From: Gammaproteobacteria bacterium
GTDB taxonomy: Bacteria > Pseudomonadota > Gammaproteobacteria > Coxiellales > Coxiellaceae
DNA: 8,368 nucleotides
Assembly: GCA_021774015.1 (NCBI GenBank)
Contig: JAJFJO010000022.1
Coordinates: forward strand, 1-8,368
Direction: 5' to 3'
Shown here: positions 1 through 6,598 of the stretch, piece after piece
How positions within the stretch are numbered: the stretch's first letter is position 1
Layout: the number at the start of each line of letters is the position of its first letter
Notes under the pieces: generated by a model
What the model was told of the DNA's origin: nothing
The model's input: the letters and a program-made list of their open reading frames with translations, nothing else
Databases searched by the model: none
Position numbers and translations under genes: made by a program

Positions 1-242
1 ATCCAACCTGATCTGATATAGAAGCTCCATCCAAAGCTCAACGCCCACAAACCAAAAATAGTCGCCAAAACAGCGGCTGGCGTCAGAATATAGTAAAAGA
101 GTTTGTGCTCCATCACCTTAAAACGCTCGATACTAATCTCATCAGAACTCGCCGCGTGGTAAACATAAAGCCTCGGCAAATAAAACAAACCAGCAAACCA
201 AGCTACCACAAAAATGATATGAAAACTGAGTACCCACAACAT
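1..242 (-). CDS. hemJ: Protoporphyrinogen IX oxidase HemJ, N-terminal part (runs off left edge)
   Basis: Eighty codons are visible from an ATG at 240-242, reading leftward off the window. The protein starts MLWVLSFHIIFVVAWFAG and contains YLPRLYVYHA near residues 21-30 and FKVMEHKLFYYILTP near residues 41-55. This order of a first membrane helix with a His, a PRL.VYH loop and an EHKL.Y second helix is what I recognise as the HemJ/UPF0093 family. Known family role: a membrane heme-b-dependent enzyme that oxidises protoporphyrinogen IX to protoporphyrin IX, the penultimate step of heme synthesis, in bacteria lacking HemG/HemY. Two helices are visible (about 4-21 and 48-70). Family members are about 140-150 residues, so roughly half is here. 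The start is supported by a strong Shine-Dalgarno (AGGAGGG, 249-255, spacing 6) that overlaps the stop of the small gene upstream, implying one transcript. Confidence 0.88.
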   Translation of the reverse strand, partial: MLWVLSFHIIFVVAWFAGLFYLPRLYVYHAASSDEISIERFKVMEHKLFYYILTPAAVLATIFGLWALSFGWSFYIRSGW

Positions 243-248
243 AAAAAA

Positions 249-255
249 CCCTCCT
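249..255 (-). promoter_or_regulatory. Shine-Dalgarno of hemJ overlapping upstream stop codon
   Basis: On the minus strand AGGAGGG lies six T residues before the hemJ ATG. The TAG stop (254-256) of the preceding small gene shares two bases with it. This fixes the hemJ start and suggests translational coupling between the two genes. Confidence 0.8.
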
Positions 256-403
256 ACTTGGTTTTAATTTTTTGGGCTGACATAAACACATGACATTGCT
301 GCATCACCTCATTAGACACTGGCAACGTGCCTGCCTTGCTACGTATTTCATAGAAAGCCAGAGCCAGCAATACTAACGCTATAAGATAAAATATTTTTTT
401 CAT
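254..403 (-). CDS. Small single-pass membrane protein (49 aa) upstream of hemJ, function unknown
   Basis: A 49-codon gene that short-ORF filters would miss. It begins MKKIFYLIALVLLALAFYEI, a two-Lys start followed by an uninterrupted hydrophobic stretch (about 4-18) typical of an inner-membrane anchor. A short polar tail follows with PVSNEVMQQCHVF and a basic end (KIKTK). There is no lipobox and no CxxCH, so neither a lipoprotein nor a heme c site is indicated. It ends 11 bases before the hemJ ATG and its TAG overlaps the hemJ ribosome-binding site. It has no other gene over it and sits in the position expected of the first gene of the hemJ transcript. Its own Shine-Dalgarno is weak. I do not recognise the family. 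A membrane partner of HemJ is only a guess from position. Confidence 0.62.
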   Translation of the reverse strand: MKKIFYLIALVLLALAFYEIRSKAGTLPVSNEVMQQCHVFMSAQKIKTK

Positions 404-550
404 TTAATACCACGTATTTCTATTTTTCTAAAATTTATCCGTATAATAACAGAACAGCGTATTCAGAGATACAATCATTAAAACTACTATTGACTTAAGG
501 CCGTGTAAGCCTGATAATCTGCACAAATAATAAACTAAAAGAGCCATAAA
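404..550. promoter_or_regulatory. Divergent intergenic region between hemJ unit and erpA
   Basis: This 147-bp gap separates the leftward microprotein-hemJ unit from rightward erpA. The right half holds the strong erpA promoter. For the leftward unit I see only weak candidates, such as TTGTAT-17-TGTTAT on the minus strand in the middle of the gap, so that start is unassigned. No hairpin, riboswitch or convincing IscR/Fur box was recognised. Confidence 0.6.
490..518 (+). promoter_or_regulatory. Sigma70-type promoter of erpA
   Basis: TTGACT at 490-495 and GATAAT at 513-518, separated by exactly 17 bases, each match the sigma70 consensus at five of six positions. Transcription would begin near 525 and give a leader of about 25 bases before the erpA ATG at 551. 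A GAG-type Shine-Dalgarno (541-543) lies seven bases before that ATG. Confidence 0.72.
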
Positions 551-949
551 ATGAGCACGCAAGAAACCCCAAAAGAACCCCTAATCTTCACCGATGCGGC
601 TGCAAAGAAGGTCAAAAGCCTTATTGATGAAGAGGAAAACCCTAGCTTGAACCTTCGAGTCTATATCTCGGGTGGCGGTTGCTCTGGGTTTCAATACGGT
701 TTTACATTCGATGAAGCGATTAATGATGACGATATCGTGGTCGAAAAAATAGTGGAAGAAGAGGACGACGATGAGGGTGGTGAAGGCGGCACATCAAGCT
801 CTGTAAAGTTGCTGGTCGACCCCTTAAGCTTCCAATATTTACAACATGCAGAAATCGATTATCGCGAAGATATCAATGGCGCTCAGTTTGTTATTCGCAA
901 CCCAAATGCTAAAACCACTTGTGGCTGCGGGTCCTCTTTCTCGGCTTAA
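551..949 (+). CDS. erpA: Iron-sulfur cluster insertion protein ErpA (A-type carrier) with acidic insertion
   Basis: A 132-residue A-type Fe-S carrier. It has the HesB/IscA fold signatures: LIFTDAAAKKVKSLI at 11-25, LRVYISGGGCSGFQYGFTFD at 35-54, LLVDPLSFQYL at 87-97 and NPNAKTTCGCGSSF at 117-130. The three cluster-ligating cysteines are Cys44, Cys124 and Cys126. The N-terminal FTDAAA.KVKSLI and the C-terminal NPNAK.TCGCGSSF match E. coli ErpA closely, which favours ErpA over IscA or SufA. Known role: accepts [Fe-S] clusters from the Isc or Suf machinery and delivers them to apo-enzymes, including isoprenoid-synthesis enzymes, in the cytoplasm. E. coli ErpA is 114 residues. The extra length is mostly residues 69-84, EEEDDDEGGEGGTSSS, placed between two core beta strands before LLVDPLS. 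Its stop overlaps that of the convergent MFS gene. Confidence 0.95.
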   Translation: MSTQETPKEPLIFTDAAAKKVKSLIDEEENPSLNLRVYISGGGCSGFQYGFTFDEAINDDDIVVEKIVEEEDDDEGGEGGTSSSVKLLVDPLSFQYLQHAEIDYREDINGAQFVIRNPNAKTTCGCGSSFSA

Positions 950-2199
950 TCTTTTTTCTTGCAGTACGTTTCCTTTAAAAAGAACGCAAAAAACAAGCTC
1001 AACAAAGAACATATTGGTAAGATAGTTAGCGCGCTTCGATAATTCGCAAGCGTAAAAATTTGCACATGATTAATCACTGAGCCGTCCCAAACAACATCCA
1101 AAATCTCACCAATAACAGGCTGTAAGCTCGCACCAATGATGACTGATGCAACATTAGCTAATGCCAGCGATGTTCCCGCAACTGCCCTGGGATTAATCTC
1201 ACTCGCTAAAGCATACGAAACAGTCAACGCTGTATTAGTAAAACCAAATAGAAACATTAATAAAAAAAGTGTTTTTTCTGGTAGATTGGTTGAAAATATA
1301 ATAATGGATAGCAGTAAAAATCCGCACGCGGATGAAACAAACATCAGCGGTTTGCGCCTACCTATCCGATCCGATAACCACCCACATATTGGGCCACCAA
1401 CACCCCAACCAATGAAGATTAACCCTATTGCAAAAGAAGCATCTGTGGCCGACAAGCCATGCGCTTGACGTAAAAATGTGACGCCCCAGAGCTCACCAAA
1501 TGCTGCTGTAGGTGCATATAATAAACCAATATAAAGTGCATTCCACCAACTTTGTGGATTACTAAAAACGGCTTTTAAACTGCTTGAAAATGGCTGATGA
1601 TTCACATGACGCTCTGACAGTGGGCGCGGCTTATCCTTAATGAAAAAATAAAATAACACTGCCAAAATTAAAAACATTAATGCAATGCCATACATGGTGT
1701 TGCGCCAACCATAACGCTCGACAATCATTGACATTGGCGCCTCACCAAATGCTGCGCCCAACATACCTAGTGCTTGTGTAATTCCAGCAAATAAACCAAA
1801 ACGATTTTCTGGCAGCCAGACTAAAGCCAACTTCAACGCACTGACAAATGCAAATGCAGCACCAAAACCAATCATAAAACGACCCGCGGCTGCGATACTT
1901 ACGGTTGGAGCTATTGCAAAAGTGAAGGAACCGAGCGCACAAATTAAACCCGCACCAACGAGCAATTTTTGCATGCTATATCGGTCAATCAACAAACCCA
2001 CCGGCAACTGCATGCCAAGATACGAAATATAGAAAAAAGCAGATAAAGTCCCTAAAGACAACGCGTCCACATGAAAGGAACTCATTAACTGTAAAGCCAT
2101 AACGCTAGGCGCTACTCGCGCAAAGTATTCAGAGAAAAAGAAAAATGCGCCCAACCCCCAGATAAACCAAGGTAGATACTTCTTTTGGGTTGATGTCAT
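946..2199 (-). CDS. Major facilitator superfamily transporter, substrate unknown
   Basis: A 417-residue polytopic protein of usual MFS length, with about twelve hydrophobic segments and a longer cytoplasmic loop near 188-212 between the two halves. The MFS loop 2-3 signature is GLLIDRYSMQKLL (68-80), and the stronger repeat in the second half is GWLSDRIGRRKPL (273-285). Arg107 in GRFMIGFGAAFAF (TM4) matches the motif-B region. TM1 carries SEYFARVAPSVM (23-34), whose Glu and Arg are likely functional. The family couples solute movement to an ion gradient across the inner membrane. The sequence does not tell me the substrate, nor import from export. It lies 143 bp downstream of the RND pump gene on the same strand and probably has its own promoter. 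The Shine-Dalgarno before the ATG is weak. Its stop overlaps erpA's tail to tail. Confidence 0.9.
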   Translation of the reverse strand: MTSTQKKYLPWFIWGLGAFFFFSEYFARVAPSVMALQLMSSFHVDALSLGTLSAFFYISYLGMQLPVGLLIDRYSMQKLLVGAGLICALGSFTFAIAPTVSIAAAGRFMIGFGAAFAFVSALKLALVWLPENRFGLFAGITQALGMLGAAFGEAPMSMIVERYGWRNTMYGIALMFLILAVLFYFFIKDKPRPLSERHVNHQPFSSSLKAVFSNPQSWWNALYIGLLYAPTAAFGELWGVTFLRQAHGLSATDASFAIGLIFIGWGVGGPICGWLSDRIGRRKPLMFVSSACGFLLLSIIIFSTNLPEKTLFLLMFLFGFTNTALTVSYALASEINPRAVAGTSLALANVASVIIGASLQPVIGEILDVVWDGSVINHVQIFTLANYRSALTILPICSLLSLFFAFFLKETYCKKKD

Positions 2200-2255
2200 T
2201 AGATTATTCGCCTATCAATAGCATAGCGCCAAACTGTAACAAAAAACGCTGAGTA

Positions 2256-2284
2256 ATGATAGGTGACTTTTGGTGCTACACCAA
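2256..2284 (-). promoter_or_regulatory. Candidate promoter of the MFS gene
   Basis: On the minus strand TATCAT (2256-2261, five of six matches to the -10 consensus) is preceded at 17 bases by TTGGTG (2279-2284, three of six). The start would be near 2249, with a leader of about 50 bases. The -35 element is poor, as expected of an activated or weak promoter, and it lies inside an inverted repeat. Confidence 0.33.
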
Positions 2285-2285
2285 A
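2269..2285. promoter_or_regulatory. Perfect inverted repeat TTTGGTG-CTA-CACCAAA, candidate operator
   Basis: Seven-base perfect arms (2269-2275 and 2279-2285) around a 3-base centre. No T run follows on either strand, so it does not look like an intrinsic terminator. It covers the proposed -35 of the MFS gene, a position suited to a dimeric transcription factor. No regulator gene is in the window. Confidence 0.4.
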
Positions 2286-2289
2286 CTGA

Positions 2290-2304
2290 TGAGGTCAAGC
2301 CTCA
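2290..2304. repeat. Second inverted repeat TGAGG-TCAAG-CCTCA after the RND gene
   Basis: Five-base perfect arms (2290-2294 and 2300-2304) lie about 40 bases after the RND stop codon as read on the minus strand. There is no T tract, so it could be a weak mRNA 3'-end hairpin or part of an operator cluster with the neighbouring repeat. Short arms make chance possible. Confidence 0.25.
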
Positions 2305-2342
2305 ATTCTTGATTGCAAAAATTGAAACTTAACCCCACCTCG

Positions 2343-5300
2343 CTAGGCTGTCGCCAACTCCGGCGTCTTAACACGAAAAAATACCGCATAAAGCACTGGC
2401 ACGACGATCAGCGTTAAACCCGTTGCGAATGACAAACCAAACATGATAACCACCGCCATCGCTGAGAAGAATGCATCCGGCAACAGTGGAATCATGCCAA
2501 GCACCGTGGTTAATGCAGCTAAAAATACAGGGCGCGCACGACTTAAGGCAGAATCAATAATTGCTTGGAACGCCTCCTTGCCTTCGGCAATTTCGAAGTC
2601 AATCTGGTCGATTAACACAATGGCATTTTTAATTAACATCCCTGTTAAGCTTAAAAATCCCAACAGGGCCATAAAACCAAATTCTGTATTCGTCGACAAC
2701 AAGCCAACCGTCACACCAATCACTGCCAACGGCACAGACAACCAAATAATTAATGCCTGCCGCATCGCGCCGAACAAAATTACCGTGATCACAAACATGG
2801 AAATAAAACCCAGCGGTAAATTTTTTGCAAGCGCTACTTGTGCATCATGCGAGTCTTCATATTCACCACCCCACTCTAGTTTGTACCCTGGTGGCAGTTT
2901 GATAGCTTCAATTTTTGGACGCAACTGATTAAACACGGCGCTCACTGGCCCAGACAGTGGGTCAGTAGAAACAGTAATAGTAGGAATACGATTGCGTCGA
3001 TGCACAATGGAATCTTCCCACTTCGTTTTAAAGCGCGATACTATCTGGCCGACAGGAACTGATTTTTGTAACAAAGGGCTCCAAATCTGCACATCATCAA
3101 TACTTGCTGCATCTAAACGTTGCTGATCTGGAGGCCTTGAAATAATAGGAATTAATTTATCACCCTCTCGATAAAGCCCCACTGTTTTTCCGGTAAAAGC
3201 CGTCTCTAATGCATCGCTCAATGCCTCACGACTAATTCCCGTTTGTCGTGCTTGCTGCTCAGAAAACACAGGAACGATAATTTTTGTTGGCGCTCGCCAG
3301 TCATCGCGCACATCAATTGCCATTGGGTTTGCATGCATGATTTTTTGCGCTTCTTCGGAAAGCATGCGCAACACTTTTGGATCTGGCCCACTAAAACGTA
3401 CTTCAATTTTTGATGTTTTACCTGGGCCTAATCGTATAATTTGAGTTTTTGGCTCATTATTCGGATAGCTTTTCAAAATATAATTTTTAACTTCGCGCGA
3501 TAAACGATCAATATCATCATAATTTTTAACGCCAATTAAAAATTGTCCATAACTGGTGTTGGCTTTTTCAGGCGAATACACCAACATAAACCGTGTTGCC
3601 CCTTGCCCCACAACCGAAGTCACCGATGTAATGCCGGGAATAGTGCGAATGTGTTTTTCAATCGCATTCATTTCATTCGCTGTAGCGCGAATATCCATAC
3701 CCTGCGGGCCCCAAAAATTAATATAAAAAAGTGGGTTGGTTGAGTTCGGGAAAAAACTTTGTTTCACAAAAAGAAAGCCATAACAAGACGCTACTAAAAG
3801 CCCAGCCAAAACCATCAAAGTAAGCCAACGCGCCTTAATACATCCACTTAAAAAGCCCCTATACAACCTAAATAATGTTCCATCATACTGCCTAGATTCT
3901 TCTATTTCTTGAGTCCGCATATTTTTTGCTGGTTTTAAAAACATATGCCCAAACAAAGGCGCCGCCATGATTGCCAATATCCAGCTTAATATTAATGATA
4001 TACCCACAACATAAAATAAAGACGCCGTATACTCGCCTGTAGAATCTTGCGATAAACTAATTGGTGCAAACGCCAAAATACCGATGATCGTTGCACCTAA
4101 TAATGGCCACATAGTTCGACTGACCGTCTCTTTACTTGCCGTTAATGCATCAATGCCTCGCTGTGTTTGCACCAATATTCCTTCGACCACGACAATCGCA
4201 TTATCCACCATCATACCTAAGGCAATAATTAATGCCCCTAAAGAAATACGCTGTAAGTCCAAACCAAGTACTAGCATGATAAACAGAGTGCCTAAAACAG
4301 TGAGCAACAGTATCGCCCCAATAATAAGACCACTACGTAACCCCATAAAAATAAGCAACACAGCAATAACAATAGCAAGCGCTTCCAGCACGCTAATAGC
4401 AAACCCATTAACCGATGCCTTTACCAGCTCAGGTTGGTTATAGATAGGTTTTATCTGAATGCCAACAGGAATAACGGCTCCAACGGTTTTGACTGTATTT
4501 TTAACTGCCTGCCCTATTTTTACAACATTACCACCCGATACAATAGAAATACCTAACGTTAATGCGCGCTTGCCATCAAAATAGACTAAATTAGAAGGCA
4601 CTTCTTTATAACCACGAGTTACCTGAGCAACATCACTCAAGCGAATAAGTCGCTTCGATTTATTACTGCGAATTAATATGTCTCCAATCGCACCAACCGA
4701 ACTAAATTCACCGGTAGGACTAATACGGATATATTCATCCCCTACGCGAACACTACCCGAATAAGCCACAAAATTTTGTGATTTCAGCAATCGATAGATT
4801 TGTTCCTGTGAAATTCCCAGCTGCGCCATTTTAGTATGTGAAATATCGACAAAAATAGCTTCATCTTGCTCACCGCCAATAACTACCTTTGCAACACCCT
4901 TTGTTAGAGACAGCTGTTTTTTTAATAAATCAGCATAATGTTTTAATTCACGGTAGCTAAACCCTGGCCCCACCAAAGCATAATACATGCCATACACATC
5001 ACCATAATCATCATTCACCAAAGACGGCCCTGCTCCCGGCGGCAATTCATGTTGAATATCGCTGACCTTTCTTCTCAACTCATCCCACACTTGCGGCAAA
5101 TCTTTTGAGGTATACTTATCTTTAATAACAACGGTAATATCTGAAATACCGGGTCGCGATAAGGAGGTGATTCGTTTAATTTGTGGCATTTGCTGAATCG
5201 CTTTTTCGATTCTGTCTGTGACTTCTTGCTCAACTTCTAGCGGTGTCGCACCATTATATTGCGTCATCACCTTGGCTTCTTTAATCGTAAATTCAGGATC

Positions 5301-5408
5301 CTCGTAACGCGCCAAATCTTTGTAAGCAATGACACCACCGGCGATCATCAAAACAATAATCATCCATAAAACAACTTTTCGCGTAATCGAATATTCTGCG
5401 ATGTTCAT
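2343..5408 (-). CDS. RND-family efflux pump, inner-membrane permease (ACR_tran, HAE-type)
   Basis: A full-length 1021-residue RND permease with the usual duplicated layout: TM1 (about 10-29), first porter/docking domain (30-325), TM2-TM6 (335-486), TM7 (527-547), second porter domain (550-860) and TM8-TM12 (865-1010). Proton-relay residues are Asp402 in GMMVDNAIVVVEG, Lys927 in GMLIKNAIVLID and Arg959 in SRARPVF. The second TM4 acid of AcrB (Asp408) is Asn403 here. RYEDPEF at 34-40 after TM1 marks the subgroup. Known role: proton-driven trimeric export of drugs or other amphiphiles from periplasm or membrane through an adaptor and an outer-membrane channel. I see no methionine cluster or other metal-pump hallmark, so HAE-type rather than CusA-type is my reading. 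Its ATG directly follows the adaptor's TAA, with AAGGA six bases upstream, so the two are translationally coupled. Confidence 0.95.
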   Translation of the reverse strand: MNIAEYSITRKVVLWMIIVLMIAGGVIAYKDLARYEDPEFTIKEAKVMTQYNGATPLEVEQEVTDRIEKAIQQMPQIKRITSLSRPGISDITVVIKDKYTSKDLPQVWDELRRKVSDIQHELPPGAGPSLVNDDYGDVYGMYYALVGPGFSYRELKHYADLLKKQLSLTKGVAKVVIGGEQDEAIFVDISHTKMAQLGISQEQIYRLLKSQNFVAYSGSVRVGDEYIRISPTGEFSSVGAIGDILIRSNKSKRLIRLSDVAQVTRGYKEVPSNLVYFDGKRALTLGISIVSGGNVVKIGQAVKNTVKTVGAVIPVGIQIKPIYNQPELVKASVNGFAISVLEALAIVIAVLLIFMGLRSGLIIGAILLLTVLGTLFIMLVLGLDLQRISLGALIIALGMMVDNAIVVVEGILVQTQRGIDALTASKETVSRTMWPLLGATIIGILAFAPISLSQDSTGEYTASLFYVVGISLILSWILAIMAAPLFGHMFLKPAKNMRTQEIEESRQYDGTLFRLYRGFLSGCIKARWLTLMVLAGLLVASCYGFLFVKQSFFPNSTNPLFYINFWGPQGMDIRATANEMNAIEKHIRTIPGITSVTSVVGQGATRFMLVYSPEKANTSYGQFLIGVKNYDDIDRLSREVKNYILKSYPNNEPKTQIIRLGPGKTSKIEVRFSGPDPKVLRMLSEEAQKIMHANPMAIDVRDDWRAPTKIIVPVFSEQQARQTGISREALSDALETAFTGKTVGLYREGDKLIPIISRPPDQQRLDAASIDDVQIWSPLLQKSVPVGQIVSRFKTKWEDSIVHRRNRIPTITVSTDPLSGPVSAVFNQLRPKIEAIKLPPGYKLEWGGEYEDSHDAQVALAKNLPLGFISMFVITVILFGAMRQALIIWLSVPLAVIGVTVGLLSTNTEFGFMALLGFLSLTGMLIKNAIVLIDQIDFEIAEGKEAFQAIIDSALSRARPVFLAALTTVLGMIPLLPDAFFSAMAVVIMFGLSFATGLTLIVVPVLYAVFFRVKTPELATA

Positions 5409-6509
5409 TTAAGATCCTTTTAACGGCTGCATGATTGATACTTTTTGATTTTTCTGCAAGAACTGAGCTCCCGCAATTACAATTGTTTCGCCGGACTTTA
5501 AACCAGATAAAATTCTTATCGTACTTTTATCCAATCGTGATACCTCAACATGGCGCGGACTCACTGTCATCGCCGCTGTATCTACCACCCATACCATTGG
5601 CTTACCATCAGCACTTTTAACAACAGCCTCACTTGGAACAGCTATATACTCACCCTTATTTAATTTGAGGTCTGGTAGCGGCACTTTCACAGTAGCTGTC
5701 ATACCAGGAAACACATTAACATTTGCCGGTGCTGGTAACATGAATACAACCCGATATGTTTGTGTCTCTGGATCTGCTTCTGATGAAAATTCTTTAAATT
5801 TAAGTGCATATTCCTTCGTTGGCGCACCTTCTAAAATAACTTTAGCATTGGTGTCACCACCATGGCTTTGATTTGCTTTTTTCAGATTAAGAATAATATA
5901 TTCCGGCACGTTGATCTCTATATCTAAAGTCTCCACATCCTGCAACAAAACTATATCTTCTTTCGCCTTAACATTTTCATACTGTTTTACTAGCTTTCTT
6001 GCGATTAAACCCGCAAAAGGGGCGGTGATCTTAGTGTCGCGCAGATCTCTTTTTGCTGTATTGTAGTTCGCTTCAGCAGCGATGTATTCCGCACGCTTTT
6101 TATCATAATCTGTTCTAGAGATATAATCATTCTTAACAAGTTTCTCAGCCCTATCATAATCTGCTTTGGCACGAATATATTGCGCCTTAGTTTCATTAAC
6201 TTTCTGTTCATATTGATGAGGGTCTAATGCTGCCAGCAACTCGCCTTCCTTAACTTCTTGACCTTCAACAACAGGAAACTTCACTAATCTACCAGGCACT
6301 TCAAACGCCAAACGAGCCTCATCATGTGCAAGAACTCTGGCTGGAAAATTGCGAATCACCTCACTTTTTGGTTGTCCCACAACCATCGTTTTAACGGGGC
6401 GCACATCATCTTTTTTAGGCTTCTCTTCTTTATGACAAGCAGCCAAAATCAATAAGAGCGGCAATAATAATAAAGTGCGGCGAAAAAATCGAAACCTGTG
6501 TGGTAGCAT
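5409..6509 (-). CDS. RND efflux periplasmic adaptor (membrane fusion protein), lipoprotein
   Basis: A 366-residue adaptor. A basic N-terminus (HRFRFFRR) and Leu-rich core end in a lipobox LAAC, so Cys25 should be lipidated after cleavage and tether the mature protein to the inner membrane. Domains in order: first half of the lipoyl-like domain (about 60-95, FEVPGRLVKFPVVEGQEVKEG), a short alpha-helical hairpin (about 97-155), second lipoyl half (ITAPFAGLIARKLV, 161-174), beta-barrel (about 195-278, with FPGMTATVKVPL at 267-278) and a membrane-proximal domain (about 285-360, with VPSEAVV at 291-297). It bridges the RND permease to an outer-membrane channel of TolC type, which is not encoded here. 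It is the first gene of the operon. The start is supported by AAGGA at 6518-6522, eight bases before the ATG. Confidence 0.93.
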   Translation of the reverse strand: MLPHRFRFFRRTLLLLPLLLILAACHKEEKPKKDDVRPVKTMVVGQPKSEVIRNFPARVLAHDEARLAFEVPGRLVKFPVVEGQEVKEGELLAALDPHQYEQKVNETKAQYIRAKADYDRAEKLVKNDYISRTDYDKKRAEYIAAEANYNTAKRDLRDTKITAPFAGLIARKLVKQYENVKAKEDIVLLQDVETLDIEINVPEYIILNLKKANQSHGGDTNAKVILEGAPTKEYALKFKEFSSEADPETQTYRVVFMLPAPANVNVFPGMTATVKVPLPDLKLNKGEYIAVPSEAVVKSADGKPMVWVVDTAAMTVSPRHVEVSRLDKSTIRILSGLKSGETIVIAGAQFLQKNQKVSIMQPLKGS

Positions 6510-6517
6510 GCAAACAA

Positions 6518-6522
6518 TCCTT
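6518..6522 (-). promoter_or_regulatory. Shine-Dalgarno of the adaptor gene
   Basis: AAGGA on the minus strand lies eight bases before the ATG at 6507-6509. It supports this start, which also gives a complete lipoprotein signal peptide. Confidence 0.7.
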
Positions 6523-6523
6523 G

Positions 6524-6536
6524 TATAGTAACTATA
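6524..6536. promoter_or_regulatory. Palindrome TATAGT-A-ACTATA upstream of the efflux operon, candidate operator
   Basis: Six-base perfect arms around one central base, directly 5' of the adaptor's Shine-Dalgarno. It contains the best -10-like hexamers of this short intergenic region (TATAGT and TACTAT on the minus strand), but I find no good -35 at 16-18 bases. A repressor dimer bound here would block transcription of the efflux operon. Function is inference from position and symmetry. Confidence 0.35.
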
Positions 6537-6592
6537 TGATTTTTCATTCTAACAAAGACTGTTATCCCATTCCATCAATATGCATGCGAGGG

Positions 6593-6598
6593 TATAAT
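6593..6598 (+). promoter_or_regulatory. TATAAT hexamer overlapping the first possible start codon of the channel gene
   Basis: A perfect -10 consensus overlaps the ATG at 6597-6599. There is no clear -35 (TTCCAT at 17 bases is poor) and no TGn extension. If it is the working -10, transcription starts near 6605 and translation must start at the downstream ATG at 6624. Confidence 0.35.

Noticed and set aside
105..293. Open frame of 62 codons on the plus strand.
   Set aside because: It lies opposite hemJ and the microprotein, whose minus-strand readings are clearly protein-like; its own translation is Lys/Thr-rich without pattern.
442..447. TATAAT on the plus strand upstream of erpA.
   Set aside because: No -35 at a suitable distance (TCTATT), and a far better promoter lies at 490-518.
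484..510. Possible IscR type 1 site over the erpA promoter, since a GACT half-site is present.
   Set aside because: GACT is simply part of the TTGACT -35; the flanking positions and the second half-site do not fit the consensus.
1136..1468. Open frame of 110 codons on the plus strand inside the MFS gene.
   Set aside because: It is antisense to well-conserved MFS coding sequence, has no recognisable domain and no Shine-Dalgarno; an antisense shadow.
2269..2304. Inverted repeats after the RND gene as an intrinsic terminator.
   Set aside because: Neither dyad is followed by a T run on either strand; arms are short and not GC-rich enough.
2443..2928. Open frame of 161 codons on the plus strand opposite the RND gene (and a similar one at 4084-4443).
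   Set aside because: The translations are low-complexity mirror readings of membrane helices and porter domain of the pump; no independent coding signs.
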